Source: JADMIH01 sp035274425 (GTDB lineage Bacteria > Chloroflexota > Chloroflexia > QHBQ01 > JADMIH01). From it: DNA of 64,000 bases. This document shows positions 1 to 7,524 of this stretch, one piece after another (the first letter of the stretch is position 1; each line of letters starts with the position of its first letter). Below the pieces are notes generated by a model. That model did not search any database and was not told the DNA's origin. It saw only the letters and a list, made by a program, of their open reading frames with translations. The stretch covers positions 31,299-95,298 of the forward strand of contig DATEOC010000004.1 in NCBI GenBank assembly GCA_035274425.1, read 5' to 3'. Both the position numbers and the translations under genes were made by a program.

Positions 1-741
1 TTCGTGGGTTGTATGGTGCTCTTCCTGCCGTGGGGCTGGCGGAAAGCGGCTTATGCACTTGCGGCCCTACCCATCGGGGCTACGCTGCTACTGACCTTCT
101 CACGTGGGGCGTGGTTGGCAGTGGTTGTGGCTATGGCGGCGGGGCTTGTAGTGGCCTGGAGGTGGGGTGGGGCGCGATTCGTGCTATGGAGCAGGCTGCC
201 AGGCCGTGTACGGATAGGCATGGTAATTGGACTGCTGGCCGTAATCATGGCCGGGGCAGTGGTGGTCGTGCCGACGCTGGCGGACCGTATCTTCAACGTA
301 CACAGTCTCAGCATGAGGGTGTTACACTGGAAGAGCGCTCTGAAGATGATTCGGGACTATCCTATAACCGGCGTAGGGATCGACCAGTTCTCCAACCAGT
401 TCCAGAGGCCAGACTACAAGTACAGGGAGAAAGAGCAGGACCGAGAGCTTTATACGGCTCACCCACACAACTTTGTTTTGGACTACTGGGTTAGTTTGGG
501 TATAATTGGGCTGTTTGTGCTTGTTTGGCTGCTGTGGAGATACTTCCGGGTCGCAGTCGCGAGGGTGAAGCAAAAAGCTCAAGAGGGCGATAGAGTAGGT
601 AAAGCGCTCGCACTTGGTCTCCTTGCAAGCATGGTAGTTTTCCTGGTCCACGGCATGGTGGACAACTCTTACTTCCTAATGGACCTGGCGAGCCTATTCT
701 GGCTGTCCTGCGGGATGCTGCACGTGATGCGTGAAACGTGA
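1..741 (+). CDS. O-antigen ligase / Wzy polymerase family membrane protein, C-terminal part (5' end outside window)
   Basis: The reading frame is open from base 1, so the start lies upstream; only about 246 C-terminal residues are present. They hold several hydrophobic segments, an SRGAW motif before a membrane span, and a periplasmic-loop motif HPHNFVLDYWVSLGIIG matching the Wzy_C signature (H-x-H-N then a Leu/Gly-rich span). The complete gene at 2836-4332 has the same motifs in the same order (SRGAW, HAHNYYLNMLAEAGVVG), so this is a paralogue. Known role of the family: polymerising or ligating lipid-linked glycans at the outer face of the membrane. The last residues (MRET) and the TGA stop are encoded by a GTGAAAC heptamer tract, so the native C-terminus may have been replaced. 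Exact substrate cannot be inferred. Confidence 0.85.
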   Translation, partial: FVGCMVLFLPWGWRKAAYALAALPIGATLLLTFSRGAWLAVVVAMAAGLVVAWRWGGARFVLWSRLPGRVRIGMVIGLLAVIMAGAVVVVPTLADRIFNVHSLSMRVLHWKSALKMIRDYPITGVGIDQFSNQFQRPDYKYREKEQDRELYTAHPHNFVLDYWVSLGIIGLFVLVWLLWRYFRVAVARVKQKAQEGDRVGKALALGLLASMVVFLVHGMVDNSYFLMDLASLFWLSCGMLHVMRET

Positions 742-750
742 AACGTGATT
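724..750. repeat. GTGAAAC/GTGATGC heptamer tract at gene end
   Basis: About four consecutive 7-nt units (one GTGATGC, two GTGAAAC, then a partial). The stop codon of the upstream membrane protein lies inside it. A GTGAAAC tract also supplies the stop of the epimerase ending at 6567. Confidence 0.8.
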
Positions 751-754
751 CTTT

Positions 755-890
755 AATCACAAAGGCCACAAAGACCACGAAGATTCATTAAGGATGTGCT
801 TGTACCAAAAAGAATCTCTGCGCCCTCTGCGCCCCTGCGGTGAATCCAAAAAATCTTTGTGTTCTTTGTGTCTTTGTATTCTTCGTGATT
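755..890. repeat. Composite intergenic heptamer array with inverted arms
   Basis: Left arm 755-785 is built of CACAAAG-like units and is the approximate reverse complement of the right arm 852-890, built of CTTTGTG-like units. Between them, 816-840 is a CTCTGCG-type array. No gene is visible between 741 and the epimerase start. The same order of modules (GTGAAAC, then CTCTGCG, then a T-rich array) recurs near 51.8 kb and 53.0 kb. Confidence 0.7.
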
Positions 891-922
891 AATTGATGGG
901 TGATGGGATAAGGAGGATTGAT

Positions 923-1888
923 TTGCGCGTTGTAGTTACGGGTGGGGCCGGGTTTATAGGGTCGCACCTATGCGAGGCGTTGCTGGCCGAGGGGCACGAG
1001 GTCACGGCTGTAGATAATTTTCTGACAGGGAGCCGGGCTAATATCGCGCACCTGGAGGGGGAGCCTCGATTCAGCCTGGTCGAGCATGACATTACGATGC
1101 CATTTGGCGGCGAGGTGGAGGCGCGGCTGGGGAAGGTTGATGCACTGTTCCACCTGGCAAGCCCGGCGTCACCTGCGGACTTCAGCAAGATACCTCTTGA
1201 GATAGCGATTATCAACTCGCAGGGGACGCACAACGTCCTTGAGCTGGCGAGGCGGCACGGGGCAAAATACCTCCTTACCTCCACATCGGAGGCGTACGGC
1301 GACCCGCTGGTACACCCGCAGACAGAGGACTACAGAGGTAACGTCAGCACGACGGGGCTTCGCGCCTGTTATGACGAGGGTAAGAGGTTCGCGGAGGCGA
1401 TCACGTCGGTCTACGTGCGCGAATATGGGGTCGACGGCAGGATAGTGAGGATATTCAACACATATGGACCGCGCATGAACCCAGAGGATGGGCGCTCAGT
1501 CCCTAATTTCATCACCCAGGCGCTACGTGGTAAGCCACTGACCGTGTACGGCGAGGGGAAGCAGACGCGCTCATACTGCTACGTAAGCGACATGGTAGCA
1601 GGGCTGATGGCGGTAATGGCCGCGCCCGCTGAGAAGGCGAAAGGCGTTATATTCAACGTCGGCAACCCCGACGAGCGAGAGATACTCGCCTTCGCGCAGA
1701 TAATAAGGGAATTGTGCGGGTCAGACTCGCCCATAGAGTACCAGGTGATGCCCCAGGACGACCCCGTGAGGCGATGCCCCGACATCACACGCATCAAGAC
1801 CAGGCTAGGCTGGGAGCCTCGCGTGCCTCTTGAGGAAGGGCTGCCGAAGACGATTGAGTGGTTCCGGAGCGTGATAGGGGACATGTGA
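923..1888 (+). CDS. UDP-glucuronate decarboxylase (SDR family, UXS type)
   Basis: An NAD-dependent short-chain dehydrogenase/reductase of the extended type that converts UDP-glucuronate to UDP-xylose (family knowledge). With the start used here (321 residues) the Rossmann motif G7-x-x-G10-x-x-G13 is at the N-terminus, followed by LASPAS near 79-84, TSTSEAYGDP near 119-128, catalytic Y150/K154 in CYDEGKR, and RIFNTYGPRM near 176-185. CYDEGKR and the C-terminal WEPRVPLEEGL are characteristic of UXS enzymes. The start is TTG 923, because AGGAGG at 911-916 lies six bases upstream; the upstream ATG at 893 has no such site. The gene sits between polysaccharide polymerases, consistent with supplying a pentose donor. 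The APH-fold gene follows after 7 bp. Confidence 0.88.
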   Translation: MRVVVTGGAGFIGSHLCEALLAEGHEVTAVDNFLTGSRANIAHLEGEPRFSLVEHDITMPFGGEVEARLGKVDALFHLASPASPADFSKIPLEIAIINSQGTHNVLELARRHGAKYLLTSTSEAYGDPLVHPQTEDYRGNVSTTGLRACYDEGKRFAEAITSVYVREYGVDGRIVRIFNTYGPRMNPEDGRSVPNFITQALRGKPLTVYGEGKQTRSYCYVSDMVAGLMAVMAAPAEKAKGVIFNVGNPDEREILAFAQIIRELCGSDSPIEYQVMPQDDPVRRCPDITRIKTRLGWEPRVPLEEGLPKTIEWFRSVIGDM

Positions 1889-1895
1889 CTGGAAC

Positions 1896-2804
1896 ATGGA
1901 GAAGGCAACCAAAGACACATACTTGCAAATCGTGAGGAAGCATTATCCACAGCTTGCCGGTGAACAGGTGAATATCCTTGAAGGAGGTAATGACCACTTC
2001 GTATTCGTTGTGAACCAGGAGGTCGCATTTCGCTTCGCCCGAAGCGCAAGAGAACGGAAGCCTGCCGTAACAAAGTTTCTGGAGATATTCTCGCGCTGCT
2101 CACCTCTTCCCATTCCCAGGCCGGAGATGCACTTCGATGTACAGAACGGCATACCCTACGAGACCGGCCCCTTCATCCCAGGCACGTCGTTCTACCCCGA
2201 AATCGCAAAGAGCTTCACGCACGATGAACTTATGACAATCGCCAGGCAGCTGGGGCACTTTCTAAGCGTGTTGCACTCCTTCCCCCTTGACCTGGCGCGA
2301 GAGATAGGTGTTGACGAGATGGACCCCGCCACCTTTTGGGAGTATATGCAGAGAGATGCGTTTCCAGAATATGAGCGGGTGGTCTTTCCACATATTTCGA
2401 CGAGAGCGCAAAAGTGGATAGAGAGACTCTTTGCCGATTATATTGGCACCATAAAGGCGACTCCCTTCACGACAACTGTTACTCACGCTGATATGTGGGT
2501 CTTTCACATCATCGTTGATCACCAGAGGCATACACTCTCTGGAGTAATAGATTTCGGACTGCGTATCGCTGATCCTGCAAACGATTTCAAGGCTTTCGAG
2601 CACTACGGCCAGGCCTTTGTCGCAGAAGTGTACCGCAACTATAATTTACCCATAGACGACAGCTTCGAGATGAGGCGGCTATTCTACACAGGACACGACG
2701 TTGTATACATTCTCGCCCAGGCCATCCTGAGGAGTGACTCAAAACAAATATCAATCGCCCATCGGCAATTAGTAGAATACATAGAGGCCCATCCACATAG
2801 GTAA
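1896..2804 (+). CDS. Aminoglycoside phosphotransferase (APH) family kinase-like protein
   Basis: A 302-residue protein with the APH/choline-kinase fold pattern: an N-terminal ATP-binding lobe (LEGGNDHFVFVV, 28-39), the loop HADMWVFHI (207-215) with the presumed catalytic base D209, and IDFG with the metal-binding D219, then DPANDF. In the canonical HxDxxxxN loop the last residue is Asn; here position 214 is His, so magnesium coordination may be altered. Family members phosphorylate small molecules, including antibiotics, sugars and macrolides; the substrate here is unknown. It starts 7 bp after the UXS stop and is probably co-transcribed with it. Confidence 0.75.
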   Translation: MEKATKDTYLQIVRKHYPQLAGEQVNILEGGNDHFVFVVNQEVAFRFARSARERKPAVTKFLEIFSRCSPLPIPRPEMHFDVQNGIPYETGPFIPGTSFYPEIAKSFTHDELMTIARQLGHFLSVLHSFPLDLAREIGVDEMDPATFWEYMQRDAFPEYERVVFPHISTRAQKWIERLFADYIGTIKATPFTTTVTHADMWVFHIIVDHQRHTLSGVIDFGLRIADPANDFKAFEHYGQAFVAEVYRNYNLPIDDSFEMRRLFYTGHDVVYILAQAILRSDSKQISIAHRQLVEYIEAHPHR

Positions 2805-2835
2805 GCTATTCACAAAGTTTCCTGGATAAGTTGCT

Positions 2836-4332
2836 ATGGCGAGAGCTATAATTCAAAATTCAAAATTCAAAATTCAAAATTCCCTAAAAGGGCTGCTTGT
2901 GGTGGGCGTGGGCGCGCTGGTCGGGCTGCTGCCCGCGCCTATCGGGGCTGCGGGCGTGGTAGGTCTCACCATCGCGGTGCTCATCCTGCGCAGGCCAGTG
3001 TGGGGGGCGTATGCGCTGGTGCTGAGCGTGCCCATTCAGAAAGCGGTGAGCCTCCCCACGGGCGCAAGTGGGCCTGAGATAACGGTTACGCAGGTACTCT
3101 TCGCACTCGTATTGGTGGTGTGGTGGGCGTGGATGATGGTGCGCGAGGAGAAGAGACTGCACATCACGCCTATCGCGATAGGGTTGCTCTTCTTCCTCGT
3201 GGGGACGCTGCCGAGCCTGTGGACCACAGGCTCGATGTCGGAGAGCCTGGCGGAGATTTCGCGGTGGCTGGTGACGATACTGGCCTACGTGATAACGATC
3301 AACTCCGTGCAGACGCGGCGCGAGATGAGCGGGCTGGTCGCGGTGATGCTCATTGCTGGGCTATCGGAGGCGCTCCTGGGGTTGGTACAGGCGTATAGCG
3401 CTCTCGGCCCGGCGAGCTTCATCGTGAACGATTTGTTCACGCGTGCTTACGGGACGATAGGCGCGCCTAACTCTTTCGCCGGGTATCTGAACATGACCGT
3501 GCCGCTTGCGATGTCGCTGGCGGTATACCACGCTGGAAAGTGGTTTGGAGAGCGGAAGGCGCGACCCGTCCTCGAAAGGCCGGAGCACGTGACGCTGAGG
3601 CGGCTGCGAGTGCCACTCTTCATGTCGCTGATCGCGCTGTTGCTCTTCTGGGCGGTGATTACGACCCTCTCGCGGGGTGCGTGGATAGGGCTGGCGGCGG
3701 GCGTGCTGATGATGGTGCTGGCGCTGGGGAAGAGGGCTGCCGCGGCTATCACCACCCTGGGAGTGGCAGCGCTGGCATTGTTGGGGCTGGGCGCTGCGGG
3801 GGCATTGCCGCCTGCGGTGAGCGAGCGGTTCGACCTGCTGACGAGCCAGATCACCGTCTTTGACCCCAGGGGGATAACTCCCAACCCCGACAACTACGCT
3901 CTGATCGAGAGGATGGTGCACTGGCAGGTGGCGGGCAACATGTTCCTCTCAAGCCCGTGGACGGGGGTGGGGATAGGTAATTTCAATACCCGCTTCGACG
4001 AGTTCGGGATACAGGGGTGGCCCTATTCGAGGGGGCACGCGCACAATTATTACCTCAACATGCTCGCCGAGGCGGGCGTGGTGGGGCTGGCGTTCTATAT
4101 GCTGATGCTGGTTATAGCGGTAGTGGTGGGGTTCAAGGCGCTGAGAAAAGTGCGGGCGCGTGGCGATACGTATGGGGAAGCTGTGGTAATTGGAGCACTG
4201 GGTATACTGGTGACGTTCATGGTGCATAATTTCTTCGAGAACCTGCACGCGCTGAACATGGGTATACATTGGGGGGCGGCTCTGGCGTTATTTACGCTGG
4301 TAGATAGAAGGGCGGAGAGCAGTGAGGCGTGA
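2836..4332 (+). CDS. O-antigen ligase / Wzy polymerase family integral membrane protein
   Basis: 498 residues with about ten to twelve predicted membrane spans. The Wzy_C region has SRGAWIGLAAG in a span near residue 278 and the extracytoplasmic loop motif HAHNYYLNMLAEAGVVG near residue 400, both diagnostic for the O-antigen ligase superfamily, which polymerises or ligates undecaprenyl-linked glycans outside the cytoplasmic membrane. The first 15 residues (IIQNSKFKIQNS) are encoded by an ATTCAAA heptamer tract, so the original N-terminus has been extended or replaced; the hydrophobic core begins near residue 18. It overlaps the next gene by 11 bp, suggesting translational coupling with the TPR lipoprotein. 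It is the complete paralogue of the truncated gene at the window start. Confidence 0.88.
   Translation: MARAIIQNSKFKIQNSLKGLLVVGVGALVGLLPAPIGAAGVVGLTIAVLILRRPVWGAYALVLSVPIQKAVSLPTGASGPEITVTQVLFALVLVVWWAWMMVREEKRLHITPIAIGLLFFLVGTLPSLWTTGSMSESLAEISRWLVTILAYVITINSVQTRREMSGLVAVMLIAGLSEALLGLVQAYSALGPASFIVNDLFTRAYGTIGAPNSFAGYLNMTVPLAMSLAVYHAGKWFGERKARPVLERPEHVTLRRLRVPLFMSLIALLLFWAVITTLSRGAWIGLAAGVLMMVLALGKRAAAAITTLGVAALALLGLGAAGALPPAVSERFDLLTSQITVFDPRGITPNPDNYALIERMVHWQVAGNMFLSSPWTGVGIGNFNTRFDEFGIQGWPYSRGHAHNYYLNMLAEAGVVGLAFYMLMLVIAVVVGFKALRKVRARGDTYGEAVVIGALGILVTFMVHNFFENLHALNMGIHWGAALALFTLVDRRAESSEA
2851..2882. repeat. ATTCAAA heptamer tract encoding an N-terminus
   Basis: 4.6 exact copies of ATTCAAA immediately downstream of the ATG of the membrane protein. 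The tract reads in frame as a KIQNSKF-type heptapeptide. The unit is stop-free on this strand. Confidence 0.9.
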
Positions 4333-5611
4333 AGTCAGCATCATGATGTTGCTGTCAGTTGGTATGCTGATGTCCGGTTGTGCGCTATCGTCAGTGCCTG
4401 AGCCGAATGGTAAGCCGACAGTTGTACCCGCCCAAAGAGCGACTGTCGATGGCGAGACTGTCACAGCCGAAGACCATTACGATATTGGAGAGCTTTACGC
4501 TGAGAAGGGCAAATATGCTTTGGCAATAGCTGAATACGACGAGGCAATCAGGCTCAAGTCAGATTATGCGGATGCATACGATTCGCGAGGCTGGGCCTAC
4601 TATAACAGAGGCGAATATGAGAAAGCTATTGCAGACTACAACTATACCCTCAAGTTTGACGACTTCGATGGCTGGGTTTATTACCGGCGCGGCCTCACTT
4701 ACGAAGGGCAGGGGCAGATTGACCTTGCCCTGGCCGATTATAGCCAGGCTATCACTATTGACCCGGAAAACGAAGACTTTTTTAAAGAGCGTGGGCGGGC
4801 ATATACTGATTTAGGCCTGATCTACGGAGATACTGTCTATTTTGACAAGGCTATAGCAGATTACAGTCAGGCTATAAAGATATGGCCTGAAGATGATGAG
4901 GCATATGCTAACAGAGGTTGGCTCTACTCCCAGAAAGGGGAGTATGGACGTGCATACCAAGACTATAACAAAGCACTGGAAGTATATCCTGACAGCGCGG
5001 CAGCCTATAACAATCGAGGTATGACGCACCTTGATTCAGGGAATATTGACAAGGCAGAGGCGGACTTCAAGAAGGCTGATGAGCTTGCACCGGAATGGGG
5101 CCAGCTGCATCTTAGTCGCGGGCAGTTTTTCCTGCGCCGAGAGGAGTGGCAGGAGGCCATTGAGGAATTTGATGAGGCGATTAGATTGGATCCTGATCGG
5201 GCGGAAAGTTACTCCGGACGGGGGTGGGCATACGTCAAGACCAACGAGCTTGACAAAGCGCAAGCAGACCTGGACAACGCGCTCAGGTTGAAGCCAAATT
5301 ACACTGTAGCCTATATGCGCCGCGCTTTAGTGTATGCAAAGAAGAGGAACTTCCCCCGAGCGTTTGCTGACGCTAATAAAGCGATTGAGCTTAATCCGAA
5401 TTATGCACCAGCGTATTATGATAGAGGTTGGATACACCTGATGTTGATCAATGACTATGCGGCGGGAGGTGAACAAAGTAAGAAAGCAGTAATGAGAAGG
5501 GCGATACCAGACTTTGAGAAAGCATTGGAATTGAGCAAAGACCCTGCTTTACGAGCCAGCATACAGAAAATACTAAATGACTTAAAGAAGGGATTGGAAG
5601 GTGAAAAGTAG
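4322..5611 (+). CDS. TPR-repeat lipoprotein
   Basis: 429 residues starting at GTG 4322, overlapping the preceding stop by 11 bp. The N-terminus is a lipoprotein-type signal with a hydrophobic stretch and Cys20 after MSG. From about residue 50 to 425 there are roughly ten tetratricopeptide units of 34 residues, with motifs such as AYDSRGWAYYNRGEYEKAI and AYANRGWLYSQKGEYGRAY. TPR domains mediate protein-protein contacts; lipoproteins of this kind often serve assembly or export complexes. Coupling to the polymerase gene suggests a scaffolding role in glycan assembly, which is inference. Confidence 0.85.
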   Translation: MRREVSIMMLLSVGMLMSGCALSSVPEPNGKPTVVPAQRATVDGETVTAEDHYDIGELYAEKGKYALAIAEYDEAIRLKSDYADAYDSRGWAYYNRGEYEKAIADYNYTLKFDDFDGWVYYRRGLTYEGQGQIDLALADYSQAITIDPENEDFFKERGRAYTDLGLIYGDTVYFDKAIADYSQAIKIWPEDDEAYANRGWLYSQKGEYGRAYQDYNKALEVYPDSAAAYNNRGMTHLDSGNIDKAEADFKKADELAPEWGQLHLSRGQFFLRREEWQEAIEEFDEAIRLDPDRAESYSGRGWAYVKTNELDKAQADLDNALRLKPNYTVAYMRRALVYAKKRNFPRAFADANKAIELNPNYAPAYYDRGWIHLMLINDYAAGGEQSKKAVMRRAIPDFEKALELSKDPALRASIQKILNDLKKGLEGEK

Positions 5612-5634
5612 CTCGTACCGGGCTAGAGAGGTTT

Positions 5635-6567
5635 ATGAGAGTTCTCGTAACAGGCGTGGCAGGCTTTATCGGCTCGCATCTATGTGAGGAGTTGATACGC
5701 GAGGGGTATGAAGTAGTGGGGGTGGATGCTTTTATCCCCTATTATCCCCGCGCGGTCAAAGAGCGGAACCTTGAGTGGCTGAGGGGACAGACGCGATTTG
5801 AGTTCTACGAGGTTGACTTGCGCGATGGCGAACTGGCGCCGCTCATGGAGGGCGTGGAGGCGGTGTTCCATATCGCGGCGATGGGGGGTTTGCTGCTGAG
5901 CTGGACCAATTTTGACATGTATATGACGTGCAACATACAGGCTACGCAGAGGTTACTGGAGGCGACGAGGAAGAGTGGAGGAGTGAAGCAGTTCATCCAC
6001 GCCAGCACGTCGAGTATATATGGAGCGGACGTAACGGGACCGGAGTCGAGCCTCCCCCAGCCCGTATCACCCTACGGGATTACGAAGCTGGCGGCTGAGC
6101 ATCTGGTGCGTACTTATGAGGAGCAGTTCGGGCTGCCAACGACCATATTGAGATACTTTTCGGTCTACGGGCCGAGACAGAGGCCCGACATGGGCTATTA
6201 CATTTTCATCGATAGCATGTTGCACGACAAGCCTATCACCATCTTCGGGGACGGAAACCAGTTGCGTGGGAATAGTTACGTGAGCGACATCGTGCGTGCC
6301 ACCATGCTGGCACACGCGAAGTTCGAGCCTGGGGCAGTGTACAACGTCGGAGGGTCGGAGGAGATAAGCGCCAACCAGGTGATTGGGATACTAGAAGAGA
6401 TTATCGGCAAGAAAGCAGACATCGAGTATGGCCCTCCTAGACCCGGAGAGCAAAGGCGCGCCCTGGCCGACACCACGCTGGCGCGAGAAAAGCTAGGCTT
6501 CACCCCCCAGATGCCCCTGCGAGAGGGTCTGAAGGCGCAAGTAGAGTGGCAGCGCGGTGAAACGTGA
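5635..6567 (+). CDS. NAD-dependent epimerase/dehydratase (sugar-nucleotide, GalE-like SDR)
   Basis: 310 residues, extended SDR. The dinucleotide-binding motif is G7-x-x-G10-x-x-G13, the catalytic serine region is HASTSSIYG (122-130), and the YxxxK pair is Y147/K151 in SPYGITK. RYFSVYGPRQRPDMG further on is typical of UDP-glucuronate / UDP-glucose 4-epimerase relatives. It probably makes a nucleotide-sugar donor for the surface glycan. ATG 5635 follows the TPR gene after 23 bp. The final residues RGET and the TGA stop derive from a GTGAAAC heptamer tract that folds as a hairpin. Confidence 0.85.
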   Translation: MRVLVTGVAGFIGSHLCEELIREGYEVVGVDAFIPYYPRAVKERNLEWLRGQTRFEFYEVDLRDGELAPLMEGVEAVFHIAAMGGLLLSWTNFDMYMTCNIQATQRLLEATRKSGGVKQFIHASTSSIYGADVTGPESSLPQPVSPYGITKLAAEHLVRTYEEQFGLPTTILRYFSVYGPRQRPDMGYYIFIDSMLHDKPITIFGDGNQLRGNSYVSDIVRATMLAHAKFEPGAVYNVGGSEEISANQVIGILEEIIGKKADIEYGPPRPGEQRRALADTTLAREKLGFTPQMPLREGLKAQVEWQRGET

Positions 6568-6578
6568 AACGTTTCACC
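6556..6578. repeat. Heptamer-derived hairpin at the epimerase stop
   Basis: GGTGAAAC (6556-6563) pairs with GTTTCACC (6571-6578) around one GTGAAAC unit; the inner part is also a perfect 14-bp palindrome (6564-6577). The downstream sequence has a short T run, so it could act as a weak terminator. Confidence 0.6.
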
Positions 6579-6746
6579 CCACACCTATCTTTTTCCCATC
6601 CCCTTCGTTATACTAGTAGGTATAAGTCTATTGTCGAATAGATTTATGCGGCCCGTTGAGTGCCAGGTTCTCTCTTCGCCAGGGCACAATGATGCGGAGA
6701 TAGAGCGTACCACGCGTAAACCGGCCCGCGACTCGTATAGAACTAC

Positions 6747-6767
6747 TAGGGCATGAAACTTGCCCTA
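6747..6767 (+). promoter_or_regulatory. Dyad upstream of sigma-factor gene
   Basis: TAGGGCA (6747-6753) and TGCCCTA (6761-6767) form a 7-bp perfect stem with a 7-nt loop, 35 bp before the preferred start of the sigma gene. It could be an operator or a leader hairpin. It argues against use of the TTG at 6760, which would sit partly in the loop. Confidence 0.4.
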
Positions 6768-6801
6768 TAGCTCTGGCTTAAATGAGCTACGAGGAGTGGT
6801 T

Positions 6802-7383
6802 GTGGCGCAACCGGAAGAGGAGCGATCGTGGGTAGAAAAGGCGCGCGCGGGAGACCCCTCCGAGCGTAGCGACGCTGCGGGCTGGCTTTATGAGCGCTAC
6901 TTCGACCGGATATACAGGTACGTTTACCTCAAGCTGGGAGACCCCACGGACGCTGAGGACCTCACTGAGCAGGTGTTCCTCAAGATGATCGAAGCCGTAG
7001 GGAATTTCCAGTGGCAAGGGTCGTCCTTCGCGTCCTGGCTCTACCGCATAGCGCACAACCAGGTTGTAGATTTCCTCAGGCAGCATTCGAGACGGCCCCA
7101 AACGCCCTTAGAATCTGTGGGTGATACCTTACCCGCCGACGGCCATGATCCACATGAGCACGCCGAGCGCCGGGACTTCGCAGATCAACTTATAGAAGCT
7201 ATGGAAGACCTCACCGATTTGCAGGCGCAGGTAATCGCCCTCAAGTTTGGCTCGGACCTCACTAACGCACACGTGGCAGAGATACTGGACCGCACAGAAG
7301 GCGCGGTAAAAGCATTGCAGTACAGCGCGCTGCAAAAGCTGAACAAGGTGATGGCTTCAAGGGGGTTTGGGCCGGGAGAGTGA
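6802..7383 (+). CDS. RNA polymerase sigma factor, ECF-type sigma-70 family
   Basis: 193 residues from GTG 6802, chosen because GAGGAG (6791-6796) lies five bases upstream. Region 2 has YFDRIYRYVYLKLGD and DAEDLTEQVFLKM (core-binding and -10 recognition helices), followed by FASWLYRIAHNQVVDFLR. Region 4, at the C-terminus, has AQVIALKFGSDLTNAHVAEIL and then the recognition helix TEGAVKALQYSALQKL. It directs RNA polymerase to a specific promoter set. The next gene encodes a DUF5667-type membrane protein, an arrangement in which the partner probably acts as anti-sigma factor or sensor. The stop TGA abuts a long heptamer tract. Confidence 0.9.
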   Translation: MAQPEEERSWVEKARAGDPSERSDAAGWLYERYFDRIYRYVYLKLGDPTDAEDLTEQVFLKMIEAVGNFQWQGSSFASWLYRIAHNQVVDFLRQHSRRPQTPLESVGDTLPADGHDPHEHAERRDFADQLIEAMEDLTDLQAQVIALKFGSDLTNAHVAEILDRTEGAVKALQYSALQKLNKVMASRGFGPGE

Positions 7384-7486
7384 CGACGGACGACGGACGA
7401 CGGACGACGGACGACGGACGACGGACGATAGACGATAGACGATAGACGATAGACGGCAGTAGGCAGAGGGCAGAAGGCAGTAAGGC
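7382..7486. repeat. GACGACG / GATAGAC / GGCAGAA heptamer array
   Basis: About six GACGACG units run directly into four GATAGAC units and then degenerate GGCAGAG/GGCAGAA units. The array starts at the second base of the sigma-gene stop and fills most of the gap to the next gene. A short ATCCGAA pair follows near 7498-7513. Confidence 0.9.
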
Positions 7487-7524
7487 AAACGGGAATAAAT
7501 CCGAAATCCGAATTTGGAGAGAGA

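Noticed and set aside
893..922. Ten-residue extension of the UDP-glucuronate decarboxylase
   Set aside because: AGGAGG lies within it at ideal distance to TTG 923, where the Rossmann fold begins.
3361..3921. Minus-strand open frame inside the Wzy-like gene
   Set aside because: Arg/Pro/His-rich shadow of a GC-rich membrane protein gene.
7382..7486. Heptamer arrays as a CRISPR array
   Set aside because: Units are 7 nt without unique spacers; no cas genes are present.
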